A stretch of 64,000 nt of DNA from Fibrobacter sp. UBA4297 (lineage in GTDB: Bacteria; Fibrobacterota; Fibrobacteria; Fibrobacterales; Fibrobacteraceae), in contig NZ_DGUZ01000022.1 in the NCBI RefSeq assembly GCF_002394865.1, positions 1-64,000 on the forward strand, written 5' to 3'. A program made the translations under genes and the position numbers. Each line of letters begins with the position of its first letter. Within the stretch, counting starts at the first letter, position 1. Under the pieces are notes generated by a model. The model worked only from the letters and a program-made list of their open reading frames with translations, ran no database searches and was not told the DNA's origin. This document shows, one piece after another, positions 28,793 through 37,511 of the stretch.

Positions 28793-29713
28793 ATGAAACT
28801 CTCTTTTGTAATTCCCTGTTACCGTAGCGAAAACACAATTTCGGCTGTCGTCCAAGAAATCCGCGAAACAATCGCCACGCGCCCAAGCACCGAATACGAA
28901 ATCGTGCTCGTCAACGACTGTAGCCCCGACAACGTATGGCAAGTCATCAAGAAGCTTGCCGCCGAAGACACGCACATCAAGGGAATCTGCCTCGCCAAAA
29001 ATTTCGGTCAACACAGCGCGCTCATGGCCGGTTACGGACAAGCTACCGGTGACTACATCATCAGCCTCGATGACGACGGACAAACGCCCGCCAGCGAAAG
29101 CTTCAAGCTCGTCGACAAAATCGAAGAAGGCTACGACGTCGTTTACGGCTATTACAGGCACTCCGCACAACACCTGTTCCGTCGCTTTGGCAGCTGGGTC
29201 AACAAAAAAATGGCAGAAACCATCATTGGGCAACCCAAGACGCTCCACACCACGAGTTTCTTTATCATGCGCAAATTCATCGCCGATGAAATCGTGCGCT
29301 ATCCCCACCCCTTCGCCTACATCAGTGGCCTCGTTTTCCGCGCCACCAAGAGCCTCGGCAACGTAGAAGTCGAACACCGCCACCGCATAGAAGGCGAATC
29401 CGGCTACACGCTTGCAGGCCTCATTCGACTCTGGATTAACGGCTTTACCGCATTCTCCGTGAAGCCCCTCCGCGCCGCCACCTTCATCGGCATTCTCTGC
29501 GCCCTCGTAGGCTTCGGAGCAGGCCTCTTTGTCATTTACAAAAAACTCATGTTCCCCGAAGTCCCCGTCGGCTACACCAGCATGCTCGCCACCATACTCT
29601 TTATCGGCGGCATGATCATGCTATTGCTCGGGCTCATCGGCGAATACGTCGGCCGCATCTACATCAGCATCAACCAGTCACCGCAATATGTTGTGCGCGA
29701 ACGGACGTTTTAG
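28793..29713 (+). CDS. Glycosyltransferase family 2, ArnC/DPM1-like membrane type
   Basis: 306 residues. The GT-A domain has VNDCSPDN and LDDDGQTP (the metal-binding acidic motif). Two C-terminal transmembrane helices (about 225-300) mark the polyprenyl-phosphate-sugar synthase type, which charges undecaprenyl phosphate with a sugar at the inner membrane. It begins at the base after the preceding stop. Its 3' end overlaps by 44 bases with a convergent small gene of the next cassette. Confidence 0.9.
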   Translation: MKLSFVIPCYRSENTISAVVQEIRETIATRPSTEYEIVLVNDCSPDNVWQVIKKLAAEDTHIKGICLAKNFGQHSALMAGYGQATGDYIISLDDDGQTPASESFKLVDKIEEGYDVVYGYYRHSAQHLFRRFGSWVNKKMAETIIGQPKTLHTTSFFIMRKFIADEIVRYPHPFAYISGLVFRATKSLGNVEVEHRHRIEGESGYTLAGLIRLWINGFTAFSVKPLRAATFIGILCALVGFGAGLFVIYKKLMFPEVPVGYTSMLATILFIGGMIMLLLGLIGEYVGRIYISINQSPQYVVRERTF

Positions 29714-29915
29714 ATAGTTCCTGACGGTATAGTTCCTCTATAAATGCGGGGCCATCCCACCAAAGCTTGCTACTTTCATTATAGAGCATTTGTCCCGTAT
29801 GCGAGCGTAAAAAGCCAGGCAAAACATCGGATGCATCACAACCATCCTCTTTTGCTATGCTTTCAACAACCATCGTAGTAAGCAAGTCAATGGCTGCATT
29901 AATGCGATCAGTCAT
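29670..29915 (-). CDS. Small third protein of cassette 2
   Basis: 81 residues, helical, acidic. Its position and architecture match the third gene of the other DUF3791/DUF3990 cassettes, though the sequence has diverged (SDVLPGFLRSHTGQMLYN). Start ATG at 29915 overlaps the DUF3990 stop as TAATG; an in-frame ATG at 29924 is the alternative. The gene runs into the 3' end of the convergent glycosyltransferase gene. Confidence 0.65.
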   Translation of the reverse strand: MTDRINAAIDLLTTMVVESIAKEDGCDASDVLPGFLRSHTGQMLYNESSKLWWDGPAFIEELYRQELSKTSVRAQHIAVTG

Positions 29916-30478
29916 TACATCCATACACGTTCACTCCCCATAAACGACAGTTGGTTCAATGCGGCATTAGACTTGAAGCAATACTGATTCTTTAATCGCT
30001 CTGGAAGTAACAACCGAATGCAAATATCATCTGCAGAGGCAGAGCCAATCTCGCCAAACGCATTCGCCATATAAGTCACAATCGTACTATTGGTTGCATC
30101 ATTTGCAATTTTGCCCCCAATAACATCATATTTAGAGCAATCTCCCAGCACATCAGCGAAAACATTTTTCTTCCGATGAGCGACTACACAATGAAGCCAA
30201 GATGAATCAGCAGTCTCATAAATTTTGATATTAAGATTGACGCCTACATTATACCGAAATGCAGAGACAACGCCAAATCTTTGACTTGCGACAACGCCAT
30301 TTTCTATAGCCTTCTGCGTAGAAATTTTAGCAAAGGATTCGGCCTGTTTCTTGTCAGTTGTCAGGTAAAAGCCTTGACCAAAATCCTTATAACGAGCGCA
30401 CTTCTGTAAATCAGGAGTTTGAACTTCGCAAAAACTACCATGGTAAAGGAAGACTCCATCTTTCAATAAATCAACCAC
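29915..30478 (-). CDS. DUF3990 protein, divergent copy
   Basis: 187 residues. It keeps YHGS, YKDFGQGFYLTT, a SKYDVIGGKIAND block and LKNQYCFKSNAALNQL, the hallmark blocks of the DUF3990 copies at 24300 and 53470, but the central part is longer. I choose GTG at 30478 because AGGGGG lies six bases upstream; the frame opens at TTG 30499. It overlaps the preceding gene's end. A possible ADP-ribosyltransferase-like toxin by motif resemblance only. Confidence 0.72.
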   Translation of the reverse strand: MVDLLKDGVFLYHGSFCEVQTPDLQKCARYKDFGQGFYLTTDKKQAESFAKISTQKAIENGVVASQRFGVVSAFRYNVGVNLNIKIYETADSSWLHCVVAHRKKNVFADVLGDCSKYDVIGGKIANDATNSTIVTYMANAFGEIGSASADDICIRLLLPERLKNQYCFKSNAALNQLSFMGSERVWM

Positions 30479-30692
30479 AGGTAGCCCCCTTCGCGTCAAG
30501 ATACTGCTTTACATCGTCAAGTACAGCTAAATCACCCTCTACATGGAACAAATCCCACATCTTCGCGATATAATGATACACCCCCTTTTCTTCAAAAAGG
30601 GTTGCAACCTGCGGAATCGACATTTTCCACCTTTCCGCCGCAAGACGCGTAAGCCTAGTCTGCATATAGATGATTTGCGATTTTTCGTCCAT
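30471..30692 (-). CDS. DUF3791-like small protein, cassette 2
   Basis: 73 residues from ATG 30692. It keeps the DUF3791-type layout: an N-terminal helix pair, IPQVATLFEEKGV, then DLFHVEGDLAVLDDVKQYL. It is the first gene of the second cassette and overlaps the DUF3990 gene. An upstream TTG start at 30737 would add 15 hydrophobic residues and is less likely. Confidence 0.7.
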   Translation of the reverse strand: MDEKSQIIYMQTRLTRLAAERWKMSIPQVATLFEEKGVYHYIAKMWDLFHVEGDLAVLDDVKQYLDAKGATCG

Positions 30693-30751
30693 CGTTAATA
30701 AAATATATAAAAACAAACCTAAACCGGATTTTTTCACTTTTCAATAAACCA

Positions 30752-30774
30752 AGCCCCTCGATTTCGAGGGGTTT
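30752..30774. terminator. Hairpin CCCCTCGA-TT-TCGAGGGG
   Basis: An 8-bp GC-rich stem is followed by GTTT on the plus strand. It lies between divergent promoter regions, so it could end leftover plus-strand transcription from the cluster. The T-run is weak. Confidence 0.5.
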
Positions 30775-30894
30775 AAATCAGGAAAAAGAACCTAGCTGAT
30801 TTTTAATTATGGCGAATTCGCCATCTTTAGCCTTAAGCATATGGCAGAATAATCTATATTGCACGCATACCTACCGAGAAACCAAAATAGCAGA

Positions 30895-31764
30895 ATGCCC
30901 CAAGAACAAGCAACACAATCTAGCGAATGGACTACAGTCATCAAGCCCAAGGCAAGCCTCCTCGAAGTAGACTTCAAGGAACTTTGGCAGTATCGTGACC
31001 TTTACCGCATGTTCGTGAAGCGCGATATCGTTACCTGGTACAAGCAGACCATTCTCGGACCGCTGTGGTTCTTTATCCAGCCCATCATGACCACAATCAT
31101 GTTCATGGTCGTGTTCGGCGGCATCGCCAAAATCAGCACAGACGGATTACCGCAGCCGCTGTTCTACCTCGCGGGTATCTGCCTGTGGACCTATTTTTCG
31201 GAATGCCTGAACCAGACCAGCAAAACGTTTATCGAGAACGCGAACATGTTCGGCAAGGTGTATTTTCCGCGCCTCGTCGTGCCACTCGCAACAGTCACAA
31301 GCAACCTCGTCCGACTCAGTATTCAGATGGGATTGTTCCTTATCGTTTACGCTTATTACCTTATCTTCACTAGCGCACCCGTACACCCGAACATTTATCT
31401 GTTGCTTACGCCCGTACTCATCCTCCTTATTGCAGCCCTTGCGCTCGGTTTCGGCGTACTGTTCAGCAGCCTTACCACCAAATACCGCGACCTCACATTT
31501 TTGCTCACGTTTATCGTACAGCTTTGGATGTATGCAACCCCGGTGATTTACCCGCTCAGCACCATCGAAGACCCTCGCCTCAAAATGCTCATGCAGGCAA
31601 ACCCGCTCACCAGCATCATGGAAACATTTAAGTTCGGCATGCTCGGCGTCGGAGAATTCAGCTGGGTAGCCCTCGGTTACACAGCAGGCTTCGCCGCATT
31701 CATCCTCGCGCTCGGAATTATCGTGTTTAACAAAATCCAAAGAACGTTTATGGATACGGTGTAA
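30895..31764 (+). CDS. wzm: ABC-2 polysaccharide exporter permease, Wzm-like
   Basis: 289 residues, inner membrane. The N-terminal cytoplasmic part with LYRMFVKRDIVTWYKQT is the classic Wzm/TagG entry, then about six transmembrane helices. It exports a lipid-linked O-polysaccharide or capsule chain together with the ATPase encoded 380 bases downstream. ATG 30895 is chosen over a TTG at 30859. The pair is split by a small toxin-antitoxin relic. Confidence 0.9.
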   Translation: MPQEQATQSSEWTTVIKPKASLLEVDFKELWQYRDLYRMFVKRDIVTWYKQTILGPLWFFIQPIMTTIMFMVVFGGIAKISTDGLPQPLFYLAGICLWTYFSECLNQTSKTFIENANMFGKVYFPRLVVPLATVTSNLVRLSIQMGLFLIVYAYYLIFTSAPVHPNIYLLLTPVLILLIAALALGFGVLFSSLTTKYRDLTFLLTFIVQLWMYATPVIYPLSTIEDPRLKMLMQANPLTSIMETFKFGMLGVGEFSWVALGYTAGFAAFILALGIIVFNKIQRTFMDTV

Positions 31765-31843
31765 AAAGGTCAAATTAGACCATATCACCCACAAAAATTC
31801 GCCATTAGATTTCTTTTAATCTATATTATTGAAAGAGGTCTCT

Positions 31844-32023
31844 ATGTCAAACAAAGAAGCACTACATCAACTCTATACTCAATGTCAAAAAATCAATTTT
31901 GACGAATCCTTTGACATTATCTCATCGGCTAAAAACCAAGAAGAAGCCGATTTTTTCCGCATGGGAACAGATTTCATCCTGAAGCAAAAGCAGAAAAAAG
32001 TTATCGAAGAGAACCTGTTCTAG
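31844..32023 (+). CDS. Small putative antitoxin of a zeta-like pair
   Basis: 59 acidic residues, predicted helical, with KINFDESFDIISSAKNQEEA. AAAGAGG precedes ATG 31844. Its stop is immediately followed by the start of a truncated P-loop kinase frame, the arrangement of antitoxin plus zeta-type toxin. The antitoxin role is inferred from that partner. Confidence 0.6.
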   Translation: MSNKEALHQLYTQCQKINFDESFDIISSAKNQEEADFFRMGTDFILKQKQKKVIEENLF

Positions 32024-32140
32024 ATGAAACGATATATTTTATTCGCCGGATGCAACGGAACCGGAAAACAACGTGTAGCCCGTTTTGAATCTGGGAAATG
32101 CATTTTTAAAGCTGAACACTGTCCTAATTGGGTTCCTTAG
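32024..32140 (+). pseudogene. Internally deleted zeta-toxin-like P-loop protein
   Basis: 38 codons. The start MKRYILFAGCNGTGK is a Walker A N-terminus of zeta/AAA-type kinases, then the sequence jumps directly to RVARFESGKCIFKAEHCPNW, which looks like the family's C-terminal end. About 150 residues appear deleted in frame, removing the catalytic core. Confidence 0.65.
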
Positions 32141-32146
32141 CATACC

Positions 32147-33415
32147 ATGACCGCGATTGAATTTGAGAATATCAGCAAACAGTACCGACTGGGGCTAGTG
32201 AGCACCGGGACGCTCAGCCACGATTTGAACAGATTCTGGCAGACAAAAGTGTTGCGCCGCGAAGACCCCTATCTCAAAGTAGGCGAAGTCAACGACCGCG
32301 CACACAAAGGCGAAAGCGAATACGTCTGGGCTCTCAAGGACATCAATTTCAAAGTGGAACAAGGCGACGTCGTAGGCATCATCGGCAGGAACGGAGCAGG
32401 CAAAAGTACACTTCTCAAACTCCTCAGCCGCGTGACCGCTCCCACCACCGGCACCATCCGCGCACGTGGCCGCATCGCAAGCCTCCTCGAAGTAGGCACC
32501 GGATTCCACCCCGAAATGACCGGCCGCGAGAACATCTACATGAACGGCGCCATCATGGGCATGAGCCGCAGCGAGATTACCCGCAAGCTCGATGAAATCG
32601 TGGATTTTAGCGGTTGCGAACGCTACCTGGACACCCCCGTGAAACGCTACAGCAGCGGCATGACGGTGCGCCTCGGGTTCGCCATCGCAGCACACCTGGA
32701 ACCCGAAATATTGGTGGTGGACGAAGTGCTGGCCGTGGGCGACGCCGAATTTCAAAAAAAAGCCATCGGTAAGATGCAGGACGTAAGTCGTGGCGAAGGC
32801 AGAACAGTGCTGTTCGTGAGCCATAACATGGGCGCAGTGAAGAATCTGTGCAAGACAGGAGTACTGCTCGAAAGTGGAATGATTCGCAACACAGGGAATG
32901 TCAACGAAATTGTTGATGAATACCTGACACAAAACCAAAACATAGAGCAAAATGATTTTACCAATTATAAAAATAGAATTGGAAACAAGTCTATTAGAAT
33001 AAAAAAATTAGAATACATTAATTCAAACGGACTAAAAACAAACACCTTCAAAACAGGTGAAGAAATGACAATCAAAGTATTCTTTGAAGCCGATCATTCT
33101 TTAAACGGAATCACAAGCTCTTATATCGACATTGGCTTCAACAACGACCGGGAAGAACGAATCACCTGGATCAGCTCACGAATTTTCAAAAAAGAGTTAG
33201 ATTACAATCAAGGAGTTGTCATTTATAAAATTCCTCATTTAATGCTCAATCAAGGTTCATACGATATAAACCTGCATTGCGAAACAAATGTTGGCAAAGC
33301 CGATTGGATAAAGCATATCGGGCATTTTGAAGTTATTTTTGACGATTATTATCATCAGGGAATTCAACTGCCAGCATGTCAAGGCAACCAAATTCTCGAC
33401 TTCGAAATACTATAA
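32147..33415 (+). CDS. wzt: Polysaccharide ABC exporter ATPase, Wzt-like
   Basis: 422 residues. The ATPase domain (1-250) has Walker A GRNGAGKST at 80-88, signature YSSGM from 168 and Walker B VVDEV with Asp192. The C-terminal beta-sandwich (about 285-422) is the Wzt type that binds the modified end of the glycan and gives export specificity. The G+C content drops sharply near codon 262, at the domain border, and stays low through the following genes, suggesting that the C-domain was exchanged together with the glycosyltransferase block. Confidence 0.92.
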   Translation: MTAIEFENISKQYRLGLVSTGTLSHDLNRFWQTKVLRREDPYLKVGEVNDRAHKGESEYVWALKDINFKVEQGDVVGIIGRNGAGKSTLLKLLSRVTAPTTGTIRARGRIASLLEVGTGFHPEMTGRENIYMNGAIMGMSRSEITRKLDEIVDFSGCERYLDTPVKRYSSGMTVRLGFAIAAHLEPEILVVDEVLAVGDAEFQKKAIGKMQDVSRGEGRTVLFVSHNMGAVKNLCKTGVLLESGMIRNTGNVNEIVDEYLTQNQNIEQNDFTNYKNRIGNKSIRIKKLEYINSNGLKTNTFKTGEEMTIKVFFEADHSLNGITSSYIDIGFNNDREERITWISSRIFKKELDYNQGVVIYKIPHLMLNQGSYDINLHCETNVGKADWIKHIGHFEVIFDDYYHQGIQLPACQGNQILDFEIL

Positions 33416-33423
33416 GGCCGCAC

Positions 33424-34392
33424 ATGAAGCTTCTTGACTATTTTTTTTCAGACAAACCATGGTATAGCTTTGGTTGCGATTTAATCGATTTTTTCAAAAG
33501 GCTCTACAAATATAACGCATCTCTCAAGACAGAACAAAATCAAAAAAAATTTGAATATACACTTTTGCGACAGTGTCATGTTATTGAAAAAGGTCTCTCA
33601 ATGAGAAATCCTCATAAATTCTTTGGCCTTATCAATGCAGAAGATGTAAGCAATAAATTATTACAATACAAAAAAAAATATGGCGACAACAGTTCTGATT
33701 TCATTACTTATCCAACAGATATTTTACGAGCATATCTTACATATGCAAGAGAAAATGGTTGGGACAGCAAAAAAATTACATGCAACCTTGAAAAACTAAA
33801 GTATCCCCTTCATAATTCTCATCTTTATGGAATAAAAAAATTATGCAAAAAAGATATTCCTAATCACAGTGCATTCTTTGAAACGTTTTTAAAGGCAAGA
33901 CATAGCATCCGATATTATAAAAAAGAAAAACCAGCACAAGAATTACTAAACAGAGCACTTCAAATGGCTCAACTAACGCCATCAGCCTGCAATAGACAAT
34001 GCTGGAAAGTCCATCAATTTGATCTAGAAAACTGCACCAAATTATTAAAATGGCAAGAAGGCGCACGAGGTTTTGAATCAGAACCTTCCGTTGCGTTTTT
34101 AATCACTGCAGATTTGCAAGCATTTTTATATTACGAACCATTCCAAGCATATATTGATGGGGGAATGTACGCAATGAGTTTGATTTACGCACTTCATTCA
34201 CTCGGTTTAGGTACAATTCCTCTTTCTTGTGGTTTTGACAGTTCTAAGCTAAAAAAACTTCGGCAAGATTTCAACATTCCAGAAAATGAAGTACCCATAG
34301 AAATTGTAGCAACGGGGCTTTTGCAAGATTCATTTAATGTAGCTGAATCAAGACGCAAACCAATTTCTGAGGTTGTCGTTTACCATGACTAA
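33424..34392 (+). CDS. Nitroreductase-family protein in glycan cluster
   Basis: 322 residues. The C-terminal half holds a nitroreductase (FMN) fold: RHSIRYYKKEKP, LTPSACNRQCW, SVAFLITAD and LGLGTIPLSCG. The N-terminal 130 residues are an extra helical domain. In polysaccharide loci such proteins often neighbour pyruvyltransferase-like genes, as here (8-base overlap with the next gene). The reaction is unknown. Strongly A+T-rich like the rest of the block. Confidence 0.75.
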   Translation: MKLLDYFFSDKPWYSFGCDLIDFFKRLYKYNASLKTEQNQKKFEYTLLRQCHVIEKGLSMRNPHKFFGLINAEDVSNKLLQYKKKYGDNSSDFITYPTDILRAYLTYARENGWDSKKITCNLEKLKYPLHNSHLYGIKKLCKKDIPNHSAFFETFLKARHSIRYYKKEKPAQELLNRALQMAQLTPSACNRQCWKVHQFDLENCTKLLKWQEGARGFESEPSVAFLITADLQAFLYYEPFQAYIDGGMYAMSLIYALHSLGLGTIPLSCGFDSSKLKKLRQDFNIPENEVPIEIVATGLLQDSFNVAESRRKPISEVVVYHD

Positions 34393-35611
34393 ACTACTAA
34401 TTGTAAATCAACCACTTAATAATAGAGGCGACGAAGCAGCACATAAAGCTCTTATAAGAACCCTATTAAGAGAAATTGCCAATGTCGAAATACGTGTTCT
34501 CTTTGTAGACTGTTATTCACCTGATGGAATGAGGCAATTCACAATAAAATCCCCCAAAGTAAAATACATTAACATAACAAGTTTTTGGTGGCATTCGCAA
34601 ATAGGTCCAGGAGCACTAAAAAACGGACTATATTTTCTTTGGAAATTTCATCCCACAACTCATGATATAAAAAAACAGTACAAATGGGCAGACTACGTAA
34701 TTTGTGCTCCTGGAGGAATATGCATGGGAGGGTTTCAAGATTGGAACCACTTATACTTCCTACAGTGGGCAAAATTTTGCCATAAACCACTCATTTATTT
34801 TGCACGATCTTTAGGTCCCTTTCCAACAGAAACAAGCGACAATATCCTTTTCAAAAAGAAAAGCATAGAAATGCTAAAGTATTTTTCCTTTCTGTCAATT
34901 AGAGATCAAAAATCAGAGCAAATACTGGATAATCTTAACTTAAAAATATCATACCATTCGACAACAGATACAGCATTCCTCGAAACACCAAATGTAGATT
35001 TACCATACGAACTAAAACTACTGATAAAAGGAAAAAAATATATCATCTTTGTTCCCAATTTACTTCTTTGGCATTACGCCTATAAAAATAAAGGCTCAAA
35101 AGAACAACTAATAGATTTTTACGCAAATATTATCAAAAACACTTTAGAAATTCATAGTAATTATTCTATTTTAATGCTTCCTCAAACATTTGACAACACA
35201 AACGAAGATGAAAACGATATCAATTTTTTCCGAGAAATAGCAAATAAAGTCAACGACCATCGAGTAATGATAACAGCAGACTGCTATAGTTCAGACATTC
35301 AGCAAACGCTAATCAAAGGTGCCTATTTTTTAATAGGAGCACGATACCATTCTATTGTATTTGCCATAAATCAGGGTATTCCCTTTATCGCACTAAATTA
35401 CGAACATAAAATGGAAGGTCTGCTAAACAAGCTCAACATAAATAATTGTGGGATATCTTTAAAAAATATCTTTAAAAACGCAGATTCCATATTAGATGAA
35501 TTTAAAACGAAAATCAGTAATATCAACAAATTACACTACATCAATTATGCTTTAGCAAAAGATATTTCTATTTCTAACTTTAGGACAATGCAAAAAAAAT
35601 TCAATCTTTAA
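34385..35611 (+). CDS. Polysaccharide pyruvyl transferase family protein
   Basis: 408 residues. It shows the family frame: N-terminal NNRGDEAAHKALIRTL, central CAPGGICMGG with a glycine-rich loop, and C-terminal LIGARYHSIVFAINQGIPFIAL, the characteristic nucleotide/PEP region of the CsaB/EpsO group. It probably attaches a ketal pyruvate to, or otherwise modifies, a glycan residue. ATG 34385 is chosen by overlap and alignment. Confidence 0.85.
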   Translation: MTKLLIVNQPLNNRGDEAAHKALIRTLLREIANVEIRVLFVDCYSPDGMRQFTIKSPKVKYINITSFWWHSQIGPGALKNGLYFLWKFHPTTHDIKKQYKWADYVICAPGGICMGGFQDWNHLYFLQWAKFCHKPLIYFARSLGPFPTETSDNILFKKKSIEMLKYFSFLSIRDQKSEQILDNLNLKISYHSTTDTAFLETPNVDLPYELKLLIKGKKYIIFVPNLLLWHYAYKNKGSKEQLIDFYANIIKNTLEIHSNYSILMLPQTFDNTNEDENDINFFREIANKVNDHRVMITADCYSSDIQQTLIKGAYFLIGARYHSIVFAINQGIPFIALNYEHKMEGLLNKLNINNCGISLKNIFKNADSILDEFKTKISNINKLHYINYALAKDISISNFRTMQKKFNL

Positions 35612-35622
35612 GAACTATTAAA

Positions 35623-36543
35623 ATGCCCACTGTATCAGTCATAGTCCCCAATTACAACCACGCAGCTTATCTAAGGCAACGTCTTGATTCCATATTTAAT
35701 CAGACCTACCAAGATTTTGAAGTCATCATCCTTGACGATTGCAGCACAGACAACAGCAAAGAAATCATAGAAGAATATCGCATTCGCCCACAAGTAAGTC
35801 ATATCGTATACAACGAGACAAACAGCGGTTCCCCCTTTAAACAATGGGCAAAAGGATTTGATTTAGCAAGAGGAGAATACATCTGGATAGCAGAAAGCGA
35901 TGATTGGGCGGAATTAAACTTCCTAGAAACCCTAATAAAAAAAATAAAAACCGATTCATCCATCGCATTGGCATATTGCAATTCTATTTGGTATTTCGAT
36001 AAAGATTACAAATCCTACCCTACTTTTAAGAAAGAAACCACACTAAACGGCCTCCAATTCATAAAAGAGCAAATGTATTGGAATAATTCAATACACAATG
36101 CAAGTTCCGTTTTATTTAGAAAAGATCGAATTAGTAAAGTCGACCAGTCTTATACAGAATTCAAAGGGTCTGGAGACTATTTTTTTTGGATTCAAATTTG
36201 CGAAACAGGAAATGTTTTTTTCACTCCAAATTCACTCAACTATTGGAGACAACACACAAAAAACACTACAATTCAAAACGTAGAATCAGGTAATAACTAT
36301 GTAGAAAACTACAGAATTTTCCGCTATATGAGAAAAAGAGGGTACATTTCATTTTACAAAAAACTTGTACTTGCAAATGTTTATTTAGATTTAATAAAAA
36401 AAGCTTATAAAACAAGACATAACGGACAAATAGACAAAGCTTATAAGCTATGGAAATCAGAGGTAAAATCTATTTTTTTATCAAAAATACTCATAAAAAT
36501 AGGAAAAATCATTTGGGATTTATTTCAACGAGAAAAGCAATGA
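35623..36543 (+). CDS. Glycosyltransferase family 2
   Basis: 306 residues. The GT-A domain opens VSVIVPNYNHAAYLRQRLDS, with LDDCSTDNS and IAESDDWAE as metal and nucleotide-sugar sites. No membrane helix. A cytoplasmic enzyme building the repeat unit. Its stop overlaps the next start (ATGA). Confidence 0.9.
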   Translation: MPTVSVIVPNYNHAAYLRQRLDSIFNQTYQDFEVIILDDCSTDNSKEIIEEYRIRPQVSHIVYNETNSGSPFKQWAKGFDLARGEYIWIAESDDWAELNFLETLIKKIKTDSSIALAYCNSIWYFDKDYKSYPTFKKETTLNGLQFIKEQMYWNNSIHNASSVLFRKDRISKVDQSYTEFKGSGDYFFWIQICETGNVFFTPNSLNYWRQHTKNTTIQNVESGNNYVENYRIFRYMRKRGYISFYKKLVLANVYLDLIKKAYKTRHNGQIDKAYKLWKSEVKSIFLSKILIKIGKIIWDLFQREKQ

Positions 36544-37511
36544 GCACAAATTTTTGGAAATCAAATTTTTGGTTGAAGGCACAGGCAAAACAACCATTCA
36601 AGCTCCTTCGAACCATTTATTGGTGGTATATTAAAAAAAAAGTTTCCATTCAAACTTTTTTTTTCACAAAAAAAATTGAAAAAAAATTTCAACACCACAA
36701 ACTAGAATCCAAGTCCTACCCCTTTGGAGAACTTTACATATCATTAACGTCCTTTCCTGCACGACTTCAAGCAACATATTTTGCAATTTGCTCTCTTTTT
36801 GCCCAAGACACTCCAGCAAACAAAATTATCTTGACTTTGGCAAAAGATGAATTTCCCAATGGCGAAAAAGATATCCCTCAAAAAATTTTAGATTTTCAAA
36901 AAAAAGGTCTTGAAATTTTATGGTGTGATGAGAATCTTAAACCACATAACAAATACTTCTACGCAATGAAGAAGTATCCTAAAGCAATCATAATTACAGC
37001 AGATGATGACATTCTATATCCATCAAATACTGTTTCAAAGCTTATCGCTACATACAAAAAACATCCTCATGCAATCTGCGCATTAGGAGTAAGGCAAATC
37101 ACAGTGGAAAATGAGCAACCGAAAGCATTTTGTAAATGGAACGCTAATTTATGTTATGAGCCTTATCGAATATCCAAAGAACTTCTAGGGCAAGAACGAA
37201 TGGATTTTCTTGCAGAAGGAGGTTCTTCTGTTTTATATCCACCATCAATAATGCCGCAAGAGACCTTCAACATCGAGAAAATCAAACAACTAGCACCTTA
37301 TGCCGATGACATTTGGCTAAAATGCATGCAACTTCTTGCAAACATTCCTGTTGTATGCTACAACAACAATCAAAAAGTCTTCATAATTTCATTCTCCCAA
37401 AATGTTGGATTATACAAAATCAATATGGAGAATAATCAAAATGACGCTCAATTTCTTGCAATATTAGAAGCATATAAAGAACACCACCTACTAGAAAAGA
37501 TTTCAAAATGA
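36540..37511 (+). CDS. Glycosyltransferase-like protein, paralogue 1
   Basis: 323 residues. It contains ELYISLTSFPARL, LWCDENLKPHNKYFYAM and TADDDILYP, a DDD metal site after a GT-A-like core. It closely resembles its downstream neighbour, so the two are tandem duplicates. A basic, aromatic N-terminus (about 50 residues) may touch the membrane. Start ATG overlaps the previous stop. Donor and acceptor unknown. Confidence 0.78.
   Translation: MSTNFWKSNFWLKAQAKQPFKLLRTIYWWYIKKKVSIQTFFFTKKIEKKFQHHKLESKSYPFGELYISLTSFPARLQATYFAICSLFAQDTPANKIILTLAKDEFPNGEKDIPQKILDFQKKGLEILWCDENLKPHNKYFYAMKKYPKAIIITADDDILYPSNTVSKLIATYKKHPHAICALGVRQITVENEQPKAFCKWNANLCYEPYRISKELLGQERMDFLAEGGSSVLYPPSIMPQETFNIEKIKQLAPYADDIWLKCMQLLANIPVVCYNNNQKVFIISFSQNVGLYKINMENNQNDAQFLAILEAYKEHHLLEKISK

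Noticed and set aside
28163..29383. 406-codon minus-strand frame opposite the oxidoreductase and glycosyltransferase
   Set aside because: Shadow across two well-supported genes.
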